Notes under the pieces: model-generated
Databases searched by the model: none
What the model was told of the DNA's origin: nothing
What the model saw: the letters and a program-made list of their open reading frames with translations, nothing else
Position numbers and translations under genes: made by a program
Shown: positions 1-10,799 of the stretch, piece after piece
How the letters are laid out: every line of letters begins with the position of its first letter
Numbering within the stretch: position 1 is the first letter of the stretch
Source of the DNA: Dryococelus australis
Lineage: Eukaryota; Arthropoda; Insecta; Phasmatodea; Phasmatidae
Assembly (NCBI GenBank): GCA_029891345.1
Contig: CM057009.1
Coordinates: forward strand, 299,003,466-299,067,465
Length of the DNA stretch: 64,000 nucleotides
Direction: 5' to 3'

Positions 1-857
1 TTTTGTTTTCATTTGAATACAAATTATGCTATTCAATGGATGGATCAACACATTTTTACAGGATATCTGCTCTACTAAAAATCATCAGACTAAATATACT
101 GATTCCTCTTACTAGAAGTCTAACATATCACAGCCCACGCCCACTAAAATATACAAAAAATCCTAACTTCAACATGTTTGTCATACCGTCAGACACCAGC
201 CAAATAACATACGAGACATTCATTCAAATCACTCAATCAACCAATAAACCAGTTAATTATGCTAACCATTCATACTTACAGGTGATCTTACGAATCTTGC
301 CATGCTGCATACGCCCTTCATTTTATCGGAGGGCCAGCTGACATTGTCAATGTCAAGAACAAGTCTGCACCTGCACGTAACTGGAGTCTGTACGTGCTTA
401 CAAGTCGTTTTCGTTAATGGGCGGTGTCGGATGACCATGTGCTTGGGAATAGCTGTGTTAGCAGGTATGCACCTGCACTGTGTCAGGTAAATAAAGAGAC
501 TGAGTCAGCAGGCTTGACGAGCAAGTACAAGCTTGCAACTGAATTGAACATTGGGTCAGCATGATTGAAGATTATAGTTTATTTTAACGTATCCTAACCA
601 CCATGTAGGACTTTGCATATAATAAAACCAGACCAACACAAGTAAATAATAATATATTACTTTTCACATAAATTGTGTTTGTGTTTGTACGTATCGTCTC
701 CATTGTGTGCAAAGGACAGTTGCATCTGATGTCATTTTAAGAAAATTTTATGACAGGATTTTTAAGAAACAGATGCTTTTTTATAAGAATACTTATTTAG
801 TTTACATTTTATTTACATATAGTTTTTTTGTTAAACAATTAGTATTCTTTTTGGTCA
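1..857. other. Intergenic, nothing recognisable
   Basis: AT-rich sequence with only short open frames of low-complexity composition. I see no family motif, RNA gene or clear repeat here. Confidence 0.5.
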
Positions 858-957
858 TCCATCCTTCGAGTTGGAACTGCTCATCCATACTTCAGGTTGG
901 AACTGCTTATCCATCCTTTGGGTTGGAACTGCTCATACATCCTTTGGGATGGAATTT
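858..957. repeat. Tandem repeat, unit about 26-27 bp
   Basis: About 3.7 imperfect copies of a unit built on GTTGGAACTGCTCATCCATC. The small open frames across it are by-products of the repeat. Confidence 0.8.
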
Positions 958-1235
958 GTATACTTTCTGGAATCGCCCTCACACTTTACCACCTGCACGG
1001 CTGCTAAAGCAACCATGCGCGTGATTCTCCATCTGGGGACAGAACAATACAGTACGCTGTTACAGTACTACAGAGATACATATTTTAAAACACTAGGACT
1101 ACCGGCACCAGCTGACTACCTAGAACTACTGCGAGGTCCCCCTAAAATTTTGTAATTTAGAAATTTATTTGAAATGATTTCAACAACCAGTATGCTCTTA
1201 TATATTGTATTTTATACAAAATTTTTCTACAGAAA

Positions 1236-1575
1236 CATAACTTAACACGAAAAAATAATAACACTATTATTATTCAGGCTCAAAATTGACATATGAAATC
1301 CTATAGACATTTCAAATATGTGGGATGTTTATGCCCGATACATTACCACACGCTGTTTTTATGCATGCTGCGCAATTTGTCATTGTTTTGTTATTTCTGC
1401 TTAAATAAGAAAAAAACACAAAAATAATAGCACTATTTTCATTCAGTTTCAATACTAACATCACATAAAATCCTATTTACATTTCATACAAATGAGCCGT
1501 TTACTCCCAATGCATTTACCACACACTGGTTTTCTGCATGCTGCACAATTAGCCACTATTTTGTTCTTTCTGCAG
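1236..1575 (-). repeat. Partial tandem duplication of the piggyBac 3' end
   Basis: Two diverged copies lie head to tail, roughly 1236-1405 and 1410-1575. Both contain the same ordered landmarks: an AATAATA(A/G)CACTATT tract, a CATTTCATA/CATTTCAAAT block, ATTACCACACxCTG and TGCATGCTGCxCAATT. The right copy encodes the cysteine-rich tail of the adjacent piggyBac transposase. The left copy is a more decayed version. The duplication therefore covers the terminal zinc-finger region and some 3' flank. Confidence 0.75.
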
Positions 1576-3340
1576 TGTCCGCACTTCTTTCGTGATTTTT
1601 CCATTTCTTCATCACCCACACTAACCATATGTGGCTTGGTGTTCCTGTTAGCCACGTGCACTGCTCGCAGTTATTTGCACAGTTCCAGGATGAATTTCAT
1701 CCTCTTTATCTTCCTGCCAGTTACTTCTTTATAAAGGATCCATGCATTTATACATGCCAAATCCAGCACATTGAAGAAAACATGAACAGGCCAATGCCTT
1801 GATGCTGATTTGACATAATGCTTCCTCGCCATTTGGTCCATCATGTCAACACCGAATTGAGTGAAATTGTAGTACTGGATAGTCTCAGGTGTCTCCTCAT
1901 TTGCAGCAATGTTCACACTTGGATGGAGTGAGCTAAGAAGGATCACATTATTATTGAATTTTCCTTGATATACTGTCAGTGTGGTGTCTTTGTGTTTGTA
2001 CACATATGTTGCATACAACTGCTGTTTGAAGTTTTTAGCAATAAGTGGAACCTTCCTCCTGGTGCAATTGACAATGCTTACAAGTCTTGTTTTCTTGTCA
2101 TTCAGTGCCCAAGACAGTTCTAGAGAGGTAAATAAGTTGTCTTTCGTAACATTTCTGCCACACTGCAAATATAGTTCCAGAAGGAGTAGAACTATGTAAC
2201 TGCCAAGAAGCTGATCACTGGATAGGTCATCTTCTTTTCCAAAATAAGGGAACCTATTGACTAAATATTTATATCTGCTGCTATCCAGAATTTGACCCCA
2301 GATTTACATGGTTTATTGGCCATGTATTGCGTAAATGGACATCTAGCTGTTGTTGGGAACAGCTGCTCATATACTGTGATGTTTATACCAGGTTTGTAAC
2401 ACACAATACTTTTTTGTATGAATCCATTTCACACAAAGCAGAGAAATCCCATTCATTCGAAAAATATATATTTCGCGCCATGGTTTGCGTAAAGAAACTT
2501 GGCCCCCAGATACTTGACCATAATGTAGATAGCTCCAGACCTTTTGCTGCATAAGCCCCTCGAGCAATTATTATCGAAATGAAAGCTTCAAGTTCTGCCA
2601 TTGTGATTGACCATGTATTATCATGTAATTCTTGTGGCGCTTCTTGTTGTGTACATGCCTTGATATGTAGAAGGATACATTGTGTCAGCAATAGTCTCCA
2701 TGAACTCAGAGGTGAATTTCCTTGATTTGTCGCCAGGCGTGAAGTGTAGGATAACTTTTTTTTCTCTTACCACATTTTGAGCTCTCTGTCTACCAGAAAG
2801 GTTGTTCCCAAAGTCAATCACCTCCCACTATGTTTCATCCTTCGCAACCTCAGTGTTACCATTAGGAAGTCCTGCAAGCACACTCGACACAGAACCTTGA
2901 GGTTGCATCACTTTCGCTGTTTCAGATGGCATATTTTTCAGAGAGGAAGATTTAGTCTATTTCACATGTTGTATTTTCTTGCACCTTCTATTACCTATAC
3001 CACATACAGCACGTCGACTACACATTGTCTGAGAACGATCATCTTGTGGGGCGAGATCAACTTCTTCCACTTCCATTTGAGATGCTTGCTGCACAGCAGT
3101 GGGCTCATTTCTTTCTAGTGTCACTGAAGAATTAGTGGTCTGTGATTGTTGATGTACTTCAGCATATTGGAAAACGTATGGCTCTTCATTAGAATCTGCG
3201 CCACTATCTCTGTTCTGAGGTATTTATCCATCACCACTAGACAAATCGTTATCACTATTTTCACTACCCGAGTTTGTTTCACTAATATCTTGAAAATACC
3301 GGAGTGCCTGTTCTGTTGTTAGTCCACGGCGGCGAGCCAT
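1473..3340 (-). pseudogene. piggyBac-family transposase, decayed
   Basis: Family role: a DDD-type cut-and-paste transposase that inserts at TTAA. The reading starts at the ATG 3340-3338 (MARRRGLTTEQALRYFQ...), an N-terminus rich in Ser, Asp and Glu as is usual for piggyBac. That frame meets a stop after about 38 residues. Further blocks follow in order on the same strand, in shifted frames: 2821-2621, 2691-2383, 2168-1671 and 1661-1473. Block 2168-1671 holds the best motifs: FTQFGVDMMDQM, whose first D corresponds to the third catalytic Asp, then HWPVHVFFNVLDLACINAW. The last block is the cysteine-rich finger, CGHC...CAAC...CGKC. Several stops and frameshifts show it is dead. Terminal inverted repeats and TTAA duplications were not placed with confidence; TTAA followed by GGGGTCAAAATCACTCCC near 4090 is a possible 5' end. 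Confidence 0.9.
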
Positions 3341-5438
3341 CGTACGCTCCGAATATAACACAATGTATCTGTTTGAAGATTTCTAGTTGCCTGAGAAAAT
3401 GAGCAACTTATTCACAACTACTAATGTAACACATTAAAATGAACATTCACTTATATTTCACAACCTGTCCTGATATACTGATAAAAAAATTACTGTCACT
3501 ATCGCAAGCAGAGAAGTTACTGGAAACCAGAAACTCAGTAACAGTAGATAGAGCGAGATAACTAATGGCTTTGCAATAGCAGAAAATGCACACATCATCA
3601 CTATGTAAGAATATATACTTCTTATCTTTGTATGTGGGATGTGACACGGTTCAGAGGAAGGACAGAGCTAGACAACAGGTCTACAGGATGATGCTACATG
3701 ACCAAGCACTGAGACTGCAATTGTTTCCTTCACCAGACATTTCACCCTAAATATCCTCTGGGAATTGTTCATCCACGTAAAAAGGGTAATCTCACATAGA
3801 TATACAAGAAAATATTATTAATTAATTAATTAGGAACACTGTTGGAATTTATTACAGTCAAATCAATCACTTTGAAGCAGGGGTCATTCTGACACTCGTC
3901 TATCGTTATAGGTATAAGATACGTATTCGCCACGTTTTTGGACAAAAATATTTCGTTATTAAATTTGTATATTAAACTAGAGAAACCAGGCTTTCACTAA
4001 TTGTCTAAAACATAATGTTAGAAAACGTCAAGAAGGTTCTACTAATTCGAATCAGATATACAGATTTGGTGTCACGTCAAAGTATCTTAAGGGGTCAAAA
4101 TCACTCCCATGGTAGTTCTTGTGTTAAATCTCCATGATGCTGCAAGAATGACCTCTATAGGCAAGTTTCGATGCTGAAAAATAAACCAACCCAGACAAGA
4201 AACACAGTGTACAGAAGAGACAACATGAATAAAGATAACAGCCCAAAGTAATTACAAAGAAATAATTGTACATAAAGAGGATGATAAGAAATAGATAGGT
4301 AGGGTGGGAAAGAACAATAACGCCTCTAGTTGTTACAATGAGTCAAAATTGCACAACAAAAAATATTTCACCCCGCAACCCCGCTAAGGCTAAGGGTTGG
4401 AACCCCAGGAATTGGCTTAAACCCTGGTCGGAGGTCCAAACAAAAATCACATTCCCAAATACCCGTGCAGAAGTGCACAAACGAAATTGCCGAAGTAAAA
4501 TACTATTTGCAACAATTCATAGTCAAATTTGTTGGTGGTGGCACAATCTCTCCCATGATGGCGTCTGCAGCAGTGTGTCAGGACCTCAAACGTGCGTGCG
4601 TGCTGTCAGTAGTAGCTACAAAATTTTACATTCCGGTACATACATACAATACTCTATGCTTATACTGGATAGAAATATACTTCTCTTCTTCTCTACTTTT
4701 CTTCTCTTCTTTTCTTCTTCTCTTCCTAATTTCTACCCAATATGATCATATGATTTCGTATGAAACATTGTTTAGTATTAATTATTGTATCCATAATGTT
4801 CTGTCAGTATTCGATCTGGTAGTATTATTCGCTTGTCGTCCATCCATGAAAGTGCTAATTTATTTGTACATTCTGTGTAAATATCATGTTGATGCCATAT
4901 TATATTTTGAACTTTAACACGCCTGACTTGTTGTTGTGTCAACAATCTCTTGTAATCTTAAAAAGTAATTTTATTCTACAGACTTGTCTTTTGTACACAT
5001 TTGGCCTTTATTTAAATTTTGCCTCCACATATATAGCAGTATATTTTAGCACGCACCCCTACAAATTCGTACATTTACTCCCCACGACACTTGTCTTTAA
5101 ATTTACCAACAATCCTATTGTTGGTAGGAAAATAGCAGACATGAGTTTAAGGGGGGGGGGAGGGGGAGTACACACTGGTGTCGAACGCTCACATTAAGTC
5201 GGGTTCTGCAGCCATGTCCTGATATAAACCACTGGTATTTAAATCATGTATGTAGCTGTCGGTGTCCATGTAGGCCAGTTCAAGGTCATCTTCATAATTA
5301 TTCTTCACAACATCATAAAAGAATCTATATATCAGGGTCTTGGAGAGACTAGTACAGCAAAGCCTGTATAAATTGGTTTGTCAAATACTATTGTTTCCTT
5401 TTCCATCTTCACCAGCAGTGATATAATACACACATATA
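3341..5438. other. No gene seen; flank of the piggyBac copy
   Basis: AT-rich. It includes a pyrimidine-rich tract around 4680-4735 and a G-run near 5150-5172. Open frames of up to 150 residues here are biased in composition and overlap each other, and I recognise none of them. Confidence 0.45.
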
Positions 5439-5458
5439 TATGTATATATGTACACATA

Positions 5459-5530
<72 letters not shown>
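5439..5530. repeat. (TA)n microsatellite
   Basis: A near-pure TA run of about 60 bp (5465-5527), preceded by imperfect CATATATATGTATATATG copies. Confidence 0.95.
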
Positions 5531-5534
<4 letters not shown>

Positions 5535-6098
5535 GTTGGTCACTGAAATGTGGATTACCTATTAATTTCTTGACTCTTCATTCTGTGCATACCAGTTCCA
5601 TGTTCTGATGCTTTATTTTATTTTCCATTCATTTACCAAACATAGTATTGGTCATTAATTTATACAAATCTTTTTTAAAACTGTTGTTTGCTGCCTGTCG
5701 TTTTTTCGGTATTCAAATCAATATATGGTTTGATGCATGCCTCTTGTTCAAATTGAAGTGGACTATGTATTTTAGTTATTTTGAGCCCATGTTCCAGTGC
5801 CTGCTTCAAATTTCTTTAATACATAATAAAATTATTTTTATTTTCCAGAGTAGTCATAAGCTCTGGGTGCTTCGAGCCTACGGGCACTAGTTCGAAGGTA
5901 GAAATGGCAAGTCCTTGTGAGCTTCATGCAGATCTGCGGTTACTGCATATCGACTTCAAGTATGTAGCCTGTGATGCTGTCGTCGGGCACACCCATGACG
6001 TTGACGTCTCCCTCTAGCCACCGAAAATCACGCACAGGCAGAGGTAGAGACATTGCCCACCCGAACATATTATTTGCGTCCACATACTGGAGGTAGGA

Positions 6099-7241
6099 CT
6101 ATTCCTTGGGTACATCATAGGTGGTTGGTATGTACTTGTTTGTAACACTATAATGCTTTATATATCGTGCTACACCTCCCCTTATTGCCATCTCAATAAA
6201 CGCAAACATATCGTAATCAACAAGTAACTCTAAATTAACATTTGTATGTTTGAGCATAGCATCAAAGGAGAGGGCTGGTGCACTCACATATCAGACACAG
6301 TCGAGACCATAGATCTTGAGACATAGGCTCCTAAAATTCTCACACACATCTGATAACAATACTACATCAGTTTTCAAGTATATATCAGAATAATTGCCCA
6401 GAGAATTGCAGTGGAATTTCCGTCATATATTTTGCTCATGAGGGGTCTCGGTGGGTTAGCGATTCGCACGCTCGCCTTCTACCAAGACGAACCGGGTTCA
6501 ATCCCCGGCCGGGTCTACAGATTTTCGCAAGTGGGAATCGTGCGGGACGATGCCGTTGGTCGGCGGGTTTTCTCAGGGATCTCCCGTTTCCCCCGTACAT
6601 TCATTCCGGGGCCGCTCCATGCTCACTTTAATCACGCTCATCGGCTCTCAAGACCTCGCTGTTGAGAACCGCCCAAATCTCTTCACTCTTAACCCATTTT
6701 GCGCATGAACATAATCCTCGTCTGTAATGTCGGTGTCGTACAGCTTGTGGAATTATTCTTTCGATGGTAGCTGCACCTATTCCAGTTGCTTCAGTCCGTC
6801 TACATAATCGTAGGGAAACACGCCCTTTCTGGTAACGAGCTCCATTTCATTTGGGTTGAAGAATTTTGCTGTGTTTTTAAATTGGTCTCTTGGCAGGTTT
6901 TCGACGAGAGCGGCGAGGCTTCTAGACATGAAGTGGAAGGTGTCGATGAAATGTATTGAAAACTTTACCCCCAGAGATTTTTGAAATGTTATTAATTTTT
7001 CCTGTGTGTACAGGATTATGCCGATTTCTTTGCCGCGGTCGTCTAGTTGCTTGATTATGAAGTTTTCTTCATAGGCCAAATTCTGAAACAATACAGGCAG
7101 ACTTTTTGGACTACCATAGAGCAAATTACAATTGTTATGTGCAGGTACAATATATCGCCCTGTGATGTGACAGTGTTCCATTACTCTGGGGTTGCCATAT
7201 GTGAATGTTGTGGAGCGGTAGCAGCACTCGTCGGCAGTCAA
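6099..7241 (-). mobile_element. Polinton/Maverick fossil: protein-primed DNA polymerase B fragment
   Basis: Family role: Polintons are large virus-like DNA elements that carry a protein-primed family-B DNA polymerase. Two blocks in the right order on the - strand match its conserved features. The upstream block (7241-6777) has HCHITG, AHNNCNLLYG, FIDTFHFMSRSLAALVENL and RKGVFPYDYVDG, typical of the exonuclease-to-palm region. The downstream block (6287-6099) has APALSFDAMLKHTNVNLELL followed by an IRGG motif. A SINE lies between the two blocks. The copy is a broken, partial fossil with several breaks, and no capsid, ATPase, protease or integrase part was recognised nearby. It looks old. Confidence in the polymerase family is high; assignment to Polinton rather than another linear-plasmid or viral relative is inference. 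Confidence 0.85.
6441..6690 (+). mobile_element. tRNA-derived SINE, copy 1
   Basis: A tRNA-like head has an A-box-like GTGGGTTAGCGATTCG and a good B box, GGGTTCAATCCCC (6494-6506). The body follows: GTGGGAATCGTGCGGGACGA, GGTCGGCGGGTTTTCTC, CATTCCGGGGCCGCTCCATG, CGGCTCTCAAGACCTC. It ends with GAGAACCGCCCAAATCTC. Other copies lie at 20178-20376 (-), 45424-45682 (+) and 53930-54174 (-), with a tail piece near 57585-57640. This copy sits inside the Polinton polymerase fossil, so it is younger than that element. Confidence 0.9.
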
Positions 7242-7459
7242 ATGATTTAAAACTTTCAGGTTAGTTAGGGGTCACATTGGCTCAGTTACGTCGTATATGT
7301 ACATTACCGTATGTCCAATGTCAACTATCGTCTCGATAAATACTTTCTTCGCATCTTCCTCAGTGTATACTATCAGTCGATTGGACAGACTTGATGTTTT
7401 TGAAGCAGGAATAATACTATTGTACACGTTTACATAAAGACAAATCCTCGTGTTTCTGG

Positions 7460-7870
7460 TGTGTTAAATTTAAATATTTTAAAAATGCTTTTTAAAAATC
7501 TTATAATAATATATTTTCATAATTTTGTAATAAATATTAATAATTTTTAAATAACAAATTTTTCTGAATTTTTTATTTTTGAGGCCAAACATCAAATGTC
7601 AAGGTCAAAGGTCATATACCCTGCTCTCCTGACCCCTGGGTCACTGCTCCCGGTCACCTGACTCGCTGATCCCTGACCCTGGGTCGCTAATACCTCTCGC
7701 CTGCTCCAGGAAATATTGGGATTTTATAAGGAATTTTAAGGAAAAAAAGGCTAACTTTTAGGGAAAAGGGGGAATTTGTAGGGTGTTCTGATCGATTTTG
7801 AGGGGAAAAGGGAAATTTTGAGGGAAAAAGGTGGAAAAGGGAAATTCCAACATGGCAGCCGGCTGGCTCC
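7460..7870 (+). repeat. Dispersed fragment of the giant fold-back repeat family
   Basis: Resembles 30640-30920 in the arm of the 25.4-31.2 kb fold-back element. It has the same AT-rich stretch ending in TTTTTATTTTTGAGG/AGA, then an AGGTCA-rich sentence (CAAATGTCAAGGTCAAAGGTC), then CCTGCTC...CTGATCC...GCCTGCTCC..GAAA.ATTGG. It continues into a G-rich AGGGAAAA tract (7735-7845) and ends with an AACATGGC block. Confidence 0.65.
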
Positions 7871-7927
7871 TGGTTCCTACTTTCAGTATCCGTTGCACCA
7901 GACTTCCTATTTTCCTACTACTATGGT

Positions 7928-7928
7928 C

Positions 7929-7954
<26 letters not shown>
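7928..7954. repeat. (TA)n microsatellite
   Basis: An uninterrupted TA run of about 27 bp at the outer edge of the following inverted repeat. Confidence 0.95.
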
Positions 7955-7956
<2 letters not shown>

Positions 7957-7959
<3 letters not shown>

Positions 7960-9153
7960 GAAATATAAAAACTTATTTCCTCTACAAAAAATATAATAAG
8001 AATCTATCTAATAAATGAACTGTATAAAACATTTTAAAGCAAGCTTTTATTAAGAATGAATTTAAAAAGTTAAAAATAATTATAGGAGCAGTTACAGAAT
8101 TTGTGGAACTTTTAAGACGTGGTCGAATAGCGGTAATAATCTTTACCACAAATTATTATTTTTGTATCAACTTATTTTTAGTATATAAATTTTGCGCAAT
8201 ATAAAACGCATTCCATATTTGCGCAAACATAGTGAGCACATACACTATCTACCAAAAAGTAATTGGGCATCCGTGAAGATAGGTAATTCAGTACGTGAGT
8301 TGACATGTGTTTCACGACCTTCGGCGTAGGACCGCTGGTGTTTGTCCGTGGTAACATGAACACAGAGGCATATTGTAACATTCTGGATAATGAAATGCTC
8401 CCAACATTGTGGCGTTTTTACGGAATGGACCCGTGTCACTTCCAGGATGACAATGCCAGGTGCCATGTTTCAAAGGCTACTATGCAGTGGTAGGCTGACA
8501 ACAATGTTCGCCGATTGAACTGGCCCGCCCAGAGCCCCAACCCCAACCTTATAGAACATCTTAGGCACGAATTGGATCGCCGGGTGAGGGCTCGTCAGGC
8601 GCGGCCAAAATCCATTGCTCAACTCATGGAATGGTTGCAGGAGGAATGGCGACGAATCTCCGTGGATGTCCTGCAAACACTCGTAGAGAGCATGCCAGAC
8701 AGGGTGGCTGCTGTTATAGCCGCAATAGGTGGCCCTACGATATTCTAACGGGGCGACAACCACCGAGCAAACATTCTGGACAGGTGCCCAATTACATTTT
8801 GGTAGATAGTGTATCTTGCGTAAGGCTCTTAACTATTCGCATTATAGAAAGTATACCTCATTTGCGTAACCATAGTAAGTACATATATTGCGTAAGTCTC
8901 TTAACTATTCGCGCCAACCTTTATATACTAAATATAAACGGACACAAAATAGTAATTTCCAGTAAAATGTATTATGGTTGTTCGACCACGTCTTACAAGT
9001 TCTACAAATTCTGTAACTACGCCAATAATTATTTTTATCTTTTTAACTCATTTATAATTACAAGTTTGGTTTTAAAACGTTTTTTACAGTTAACTTATTT
9101 TTATTTTTTTAGTCTCACCTTTTTTTATTATTTCGGTAGACTTTTTATACATT
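7957..9153. repeat. Inverted-repeat (fold-back) element with arms of about 245 bp
   Basis: The left arm (about 7957-8200) and the right arm (about 8903-9153) are reverse complements. Shared landmarks include AGTTACAGAATTTGT.GAACT, AAGACGTGGTCGAA, AAAAATAATTAT.GG and TTTAGTATATAAA. The centre holds a 70-bp-scale direct repeat (TTGCGTAAG.CTCTTAACTATTCGC twice, at about 8816 and 8887) and a Tc1 insertion. No coding sequence belongs to the element itself. Confidence 0.8.
8243..8811 (+). mobile_element. Tc1/mariner element with intact ends, internally deleted (569 bp)
   Basis: Bounded by 27-bp terminal inverted repeats (8243-8269 and 8785-8811; CACTATCTACCAAAA(A/T)GTAA...) with one mismatch, and flanked by TA duplications at 8241-8242 and 8812-8813. 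The interior (8305-8748) encodes the C-terminal half of a Tc1 transposase in one frame: FQDDNARCHVS carries the second catalytic Asp, then NWPAQSPNPNLIEHL carries the final acidic residue, then the usual LVESMPDRVAAVIAA tail. The DNA-binding domain and first catalytic Asp are missing. One stop (TAG 8491-8493) interrupts the frame. It is non-autonomous, and the nearly matching ends suggest a fairly recent insertion. Confidence 0.95.
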
Positions 9154-9160
9154 CACAGAG

Positions 9161-9530
9161 TCATCCGTCATCGGTATCGCTAGCGATCATGCGAGTTTCA
9201 GTGCACGCTTTTCGCGGGAAGTTGACCCGGCACGCTGAATATTCATTATTCATCGTACACATGTGTGTATGTCGATGTATTTGACATTTCAATACGAGCT
9301 CACGCAGATCGAAATCTTCAAATGATGTTTCACGTACACATACGCGGTAGATCATTTGAATTCCTTCTTGTGTTTCAAAGTTTGAATGGTCTTTTACCCA
9401 CACAACCATGTGTAAACGAGGACTACCCCGGCACTGGAACTCTACACGCCACCAGTAATCGACAACTTGTCCACCAAATACATCGTGATTGGTAGTGAGT
9501 CGGTGGGCGCGGGACAGACACTTCACAGAC
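9161..9530 (-). pseudogene. Helitron Rep (Helitron_like_N) fragment
   Basis: Family role: the HUH-type rolling-circle replication initiator of Helitrons. The 121-residue frame 9526-9161 shows NHDVFGGQVVDYWWRVEF, then QCRGSPRLHMVVWVKDHSNF, then LVLKCQIHRHTHMC and ACRVNFPRKACTETR. These are in the order of the Helitron_like_N domain and its downstream Cys/His-rich segment. The HUH motif normally reads HLH; here it reads R37-L38-H39, so the first metal-binding His is lost. No helicase domain or Helitron terminus was seen. It abuts the outer edge of the palindromic element at 9153. Confidence 0.88.
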
Positions 9531-10338
9531 TCCTACCGTACACACCAACAAGCGAAGTTAAAAGAAGGCTTGTAGGATAATCAGATATTTTGAAGATGTC
9601 TAACTTTTAAGTTGAATTCTTCTGAATATTACTATGAATGTTGAAATATAACAGGATCACGATTGAAATACCACTTTACAAGCATGTTAAATGTTTACAG
9701 CATACAACTGCATTGATTGGAAGCCGCAATAGATTTAGCGAATTTGTTTATTTATTTATTAGCATGCTTCTTTATCAGTAAAAACTTTTATGGATTTTTC
9801 AACTATGGTAAATAAATGTATTGTTCAAGATTAAACAATGGTAACATAATTATGCATATTTTCTATTGTGTGTGCTCGTTTATGAAAGAAAAGCCAAGAT
9901 ACGTTGGGTAACTAATACACATTTTCCATTGGCCATCTGTATCACCTCAAGGTAGAAAATTGCGCCTTCTTAACACTGATACAAGTATTTATGTGTTTTC
10001 GATGTTGAAATTTGTTCAAATGTGTGTTTTCTATTCTCTGTATAATTTTCATAATTTTACAACTAAATTTTATATGTTGAATTATTTTATTGCAATATTA
10101 AAATAATATTTTTATATGAGCAAGTTATATTCATTTGAATTGTTATTTGCAGCGTCAACCGCGATCTTGAATTTAAAAAAATTCTAACAGCTGTACAGCT
10201 TTTTCCAAAAACTGCAGCCACCACTTAGAAATATGCCTTTTTTGTTCACATCTTTGGACGATTCAGTTGTGGTTGGTCCTTAATTATTGCCACCTAATTA
10301 TCCTATGGAGGGTAGTGATTGATTTTTCGGCTTTTCAG
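9531..10338. other. No coding sequence seen; intron or 5' flank of the receptor gene
   Basis: AT-rich sequence ending in the polypyrimidine tract and AG acceptor (10331-10338) of receptor exon A. I see no DNA-binding-domain exon here. Confidence 0.5.
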
Positions 10339-10529
10339 GAGTCTCAGAACATGAATCGAGAAGGCCCCAAAAGTCTGGTCCAGTTCTTCTTTGACCTGAT
10401 AACTACTTACCATCAAAAATTTGTGCAATTTGCCAGTAAAGTGCCTGGGTTCGATAAGTTGGTGGATGACAGCCGGCACCTCGCTAGGTCATCATCGCTC
10501 TCTATGTTTGTCCTGCACATCGTTTCCAA
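10339..10529 (+). CDS. Nuclear hormone receptor, ligand-binding-domain exon A
   Basis: Nuclear receptors are ligand-regulated transcription factors acting in the nucleus. This 191-bp exon follows a strong acceptor (TTTTTCGGCTTTTCAG) and ends at a consensus donor (GTAAGA from 10530). It enters in phase 0 and leaves with two bases of a codon. Its 63 codons run ESQNMNREGPKSLVQFFFDL..., then the helix 3 signature KFVQFASKVPGFDKLVDD, then SRHLARSSSLSMFVLHIVS (helix 4 into helix 5). The pattern FxxFAxKxPGFxxLxxxD is the family hallmark. It splices in frame to exon B, completing an Asn codon. The usual DQ..LLK of helices 3-4 reads DDSRHLARSS, so the receptor is divergent. Subgroup is unresolved; an NR1 member (E75, E78, HR96 or HR97 type) is most likely. 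Confidence 0.85.
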
Positions 10530-10799
10530 GTAAGATATATTTTATGTTATTATCTTATTTCATTGGTATAGCAATATGCCTGAACTTGAATTTGGTGTTA
10601 ATCGGGCGCAGGATTGAGAGAAACATTTAAATAAAAATACCACGTTATTAATTTTTATTTGTACTATGTTTAAAGAAGTATAGTTAGTACTTTCATACTT
10701 CCGTGAAAATATAAATGCTGTTTTAAATTATTTTATAGATATGATAAATGCTATAAGACACACTGAATCAAGTAAAATAACATAAAAATAATTGTAAAA

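Noticed and set aside
871-1155. 94-residue + strand frame with a protein-like C-terminus
   Set aside because: Its first third is the 26-bp tandem repeat, and no splice context or family was seen.
5378-5608. Frame of repeated Ile-Tyr
   Set aside because: Translation of a TA microsatellite; the same applies at 56216-56548.
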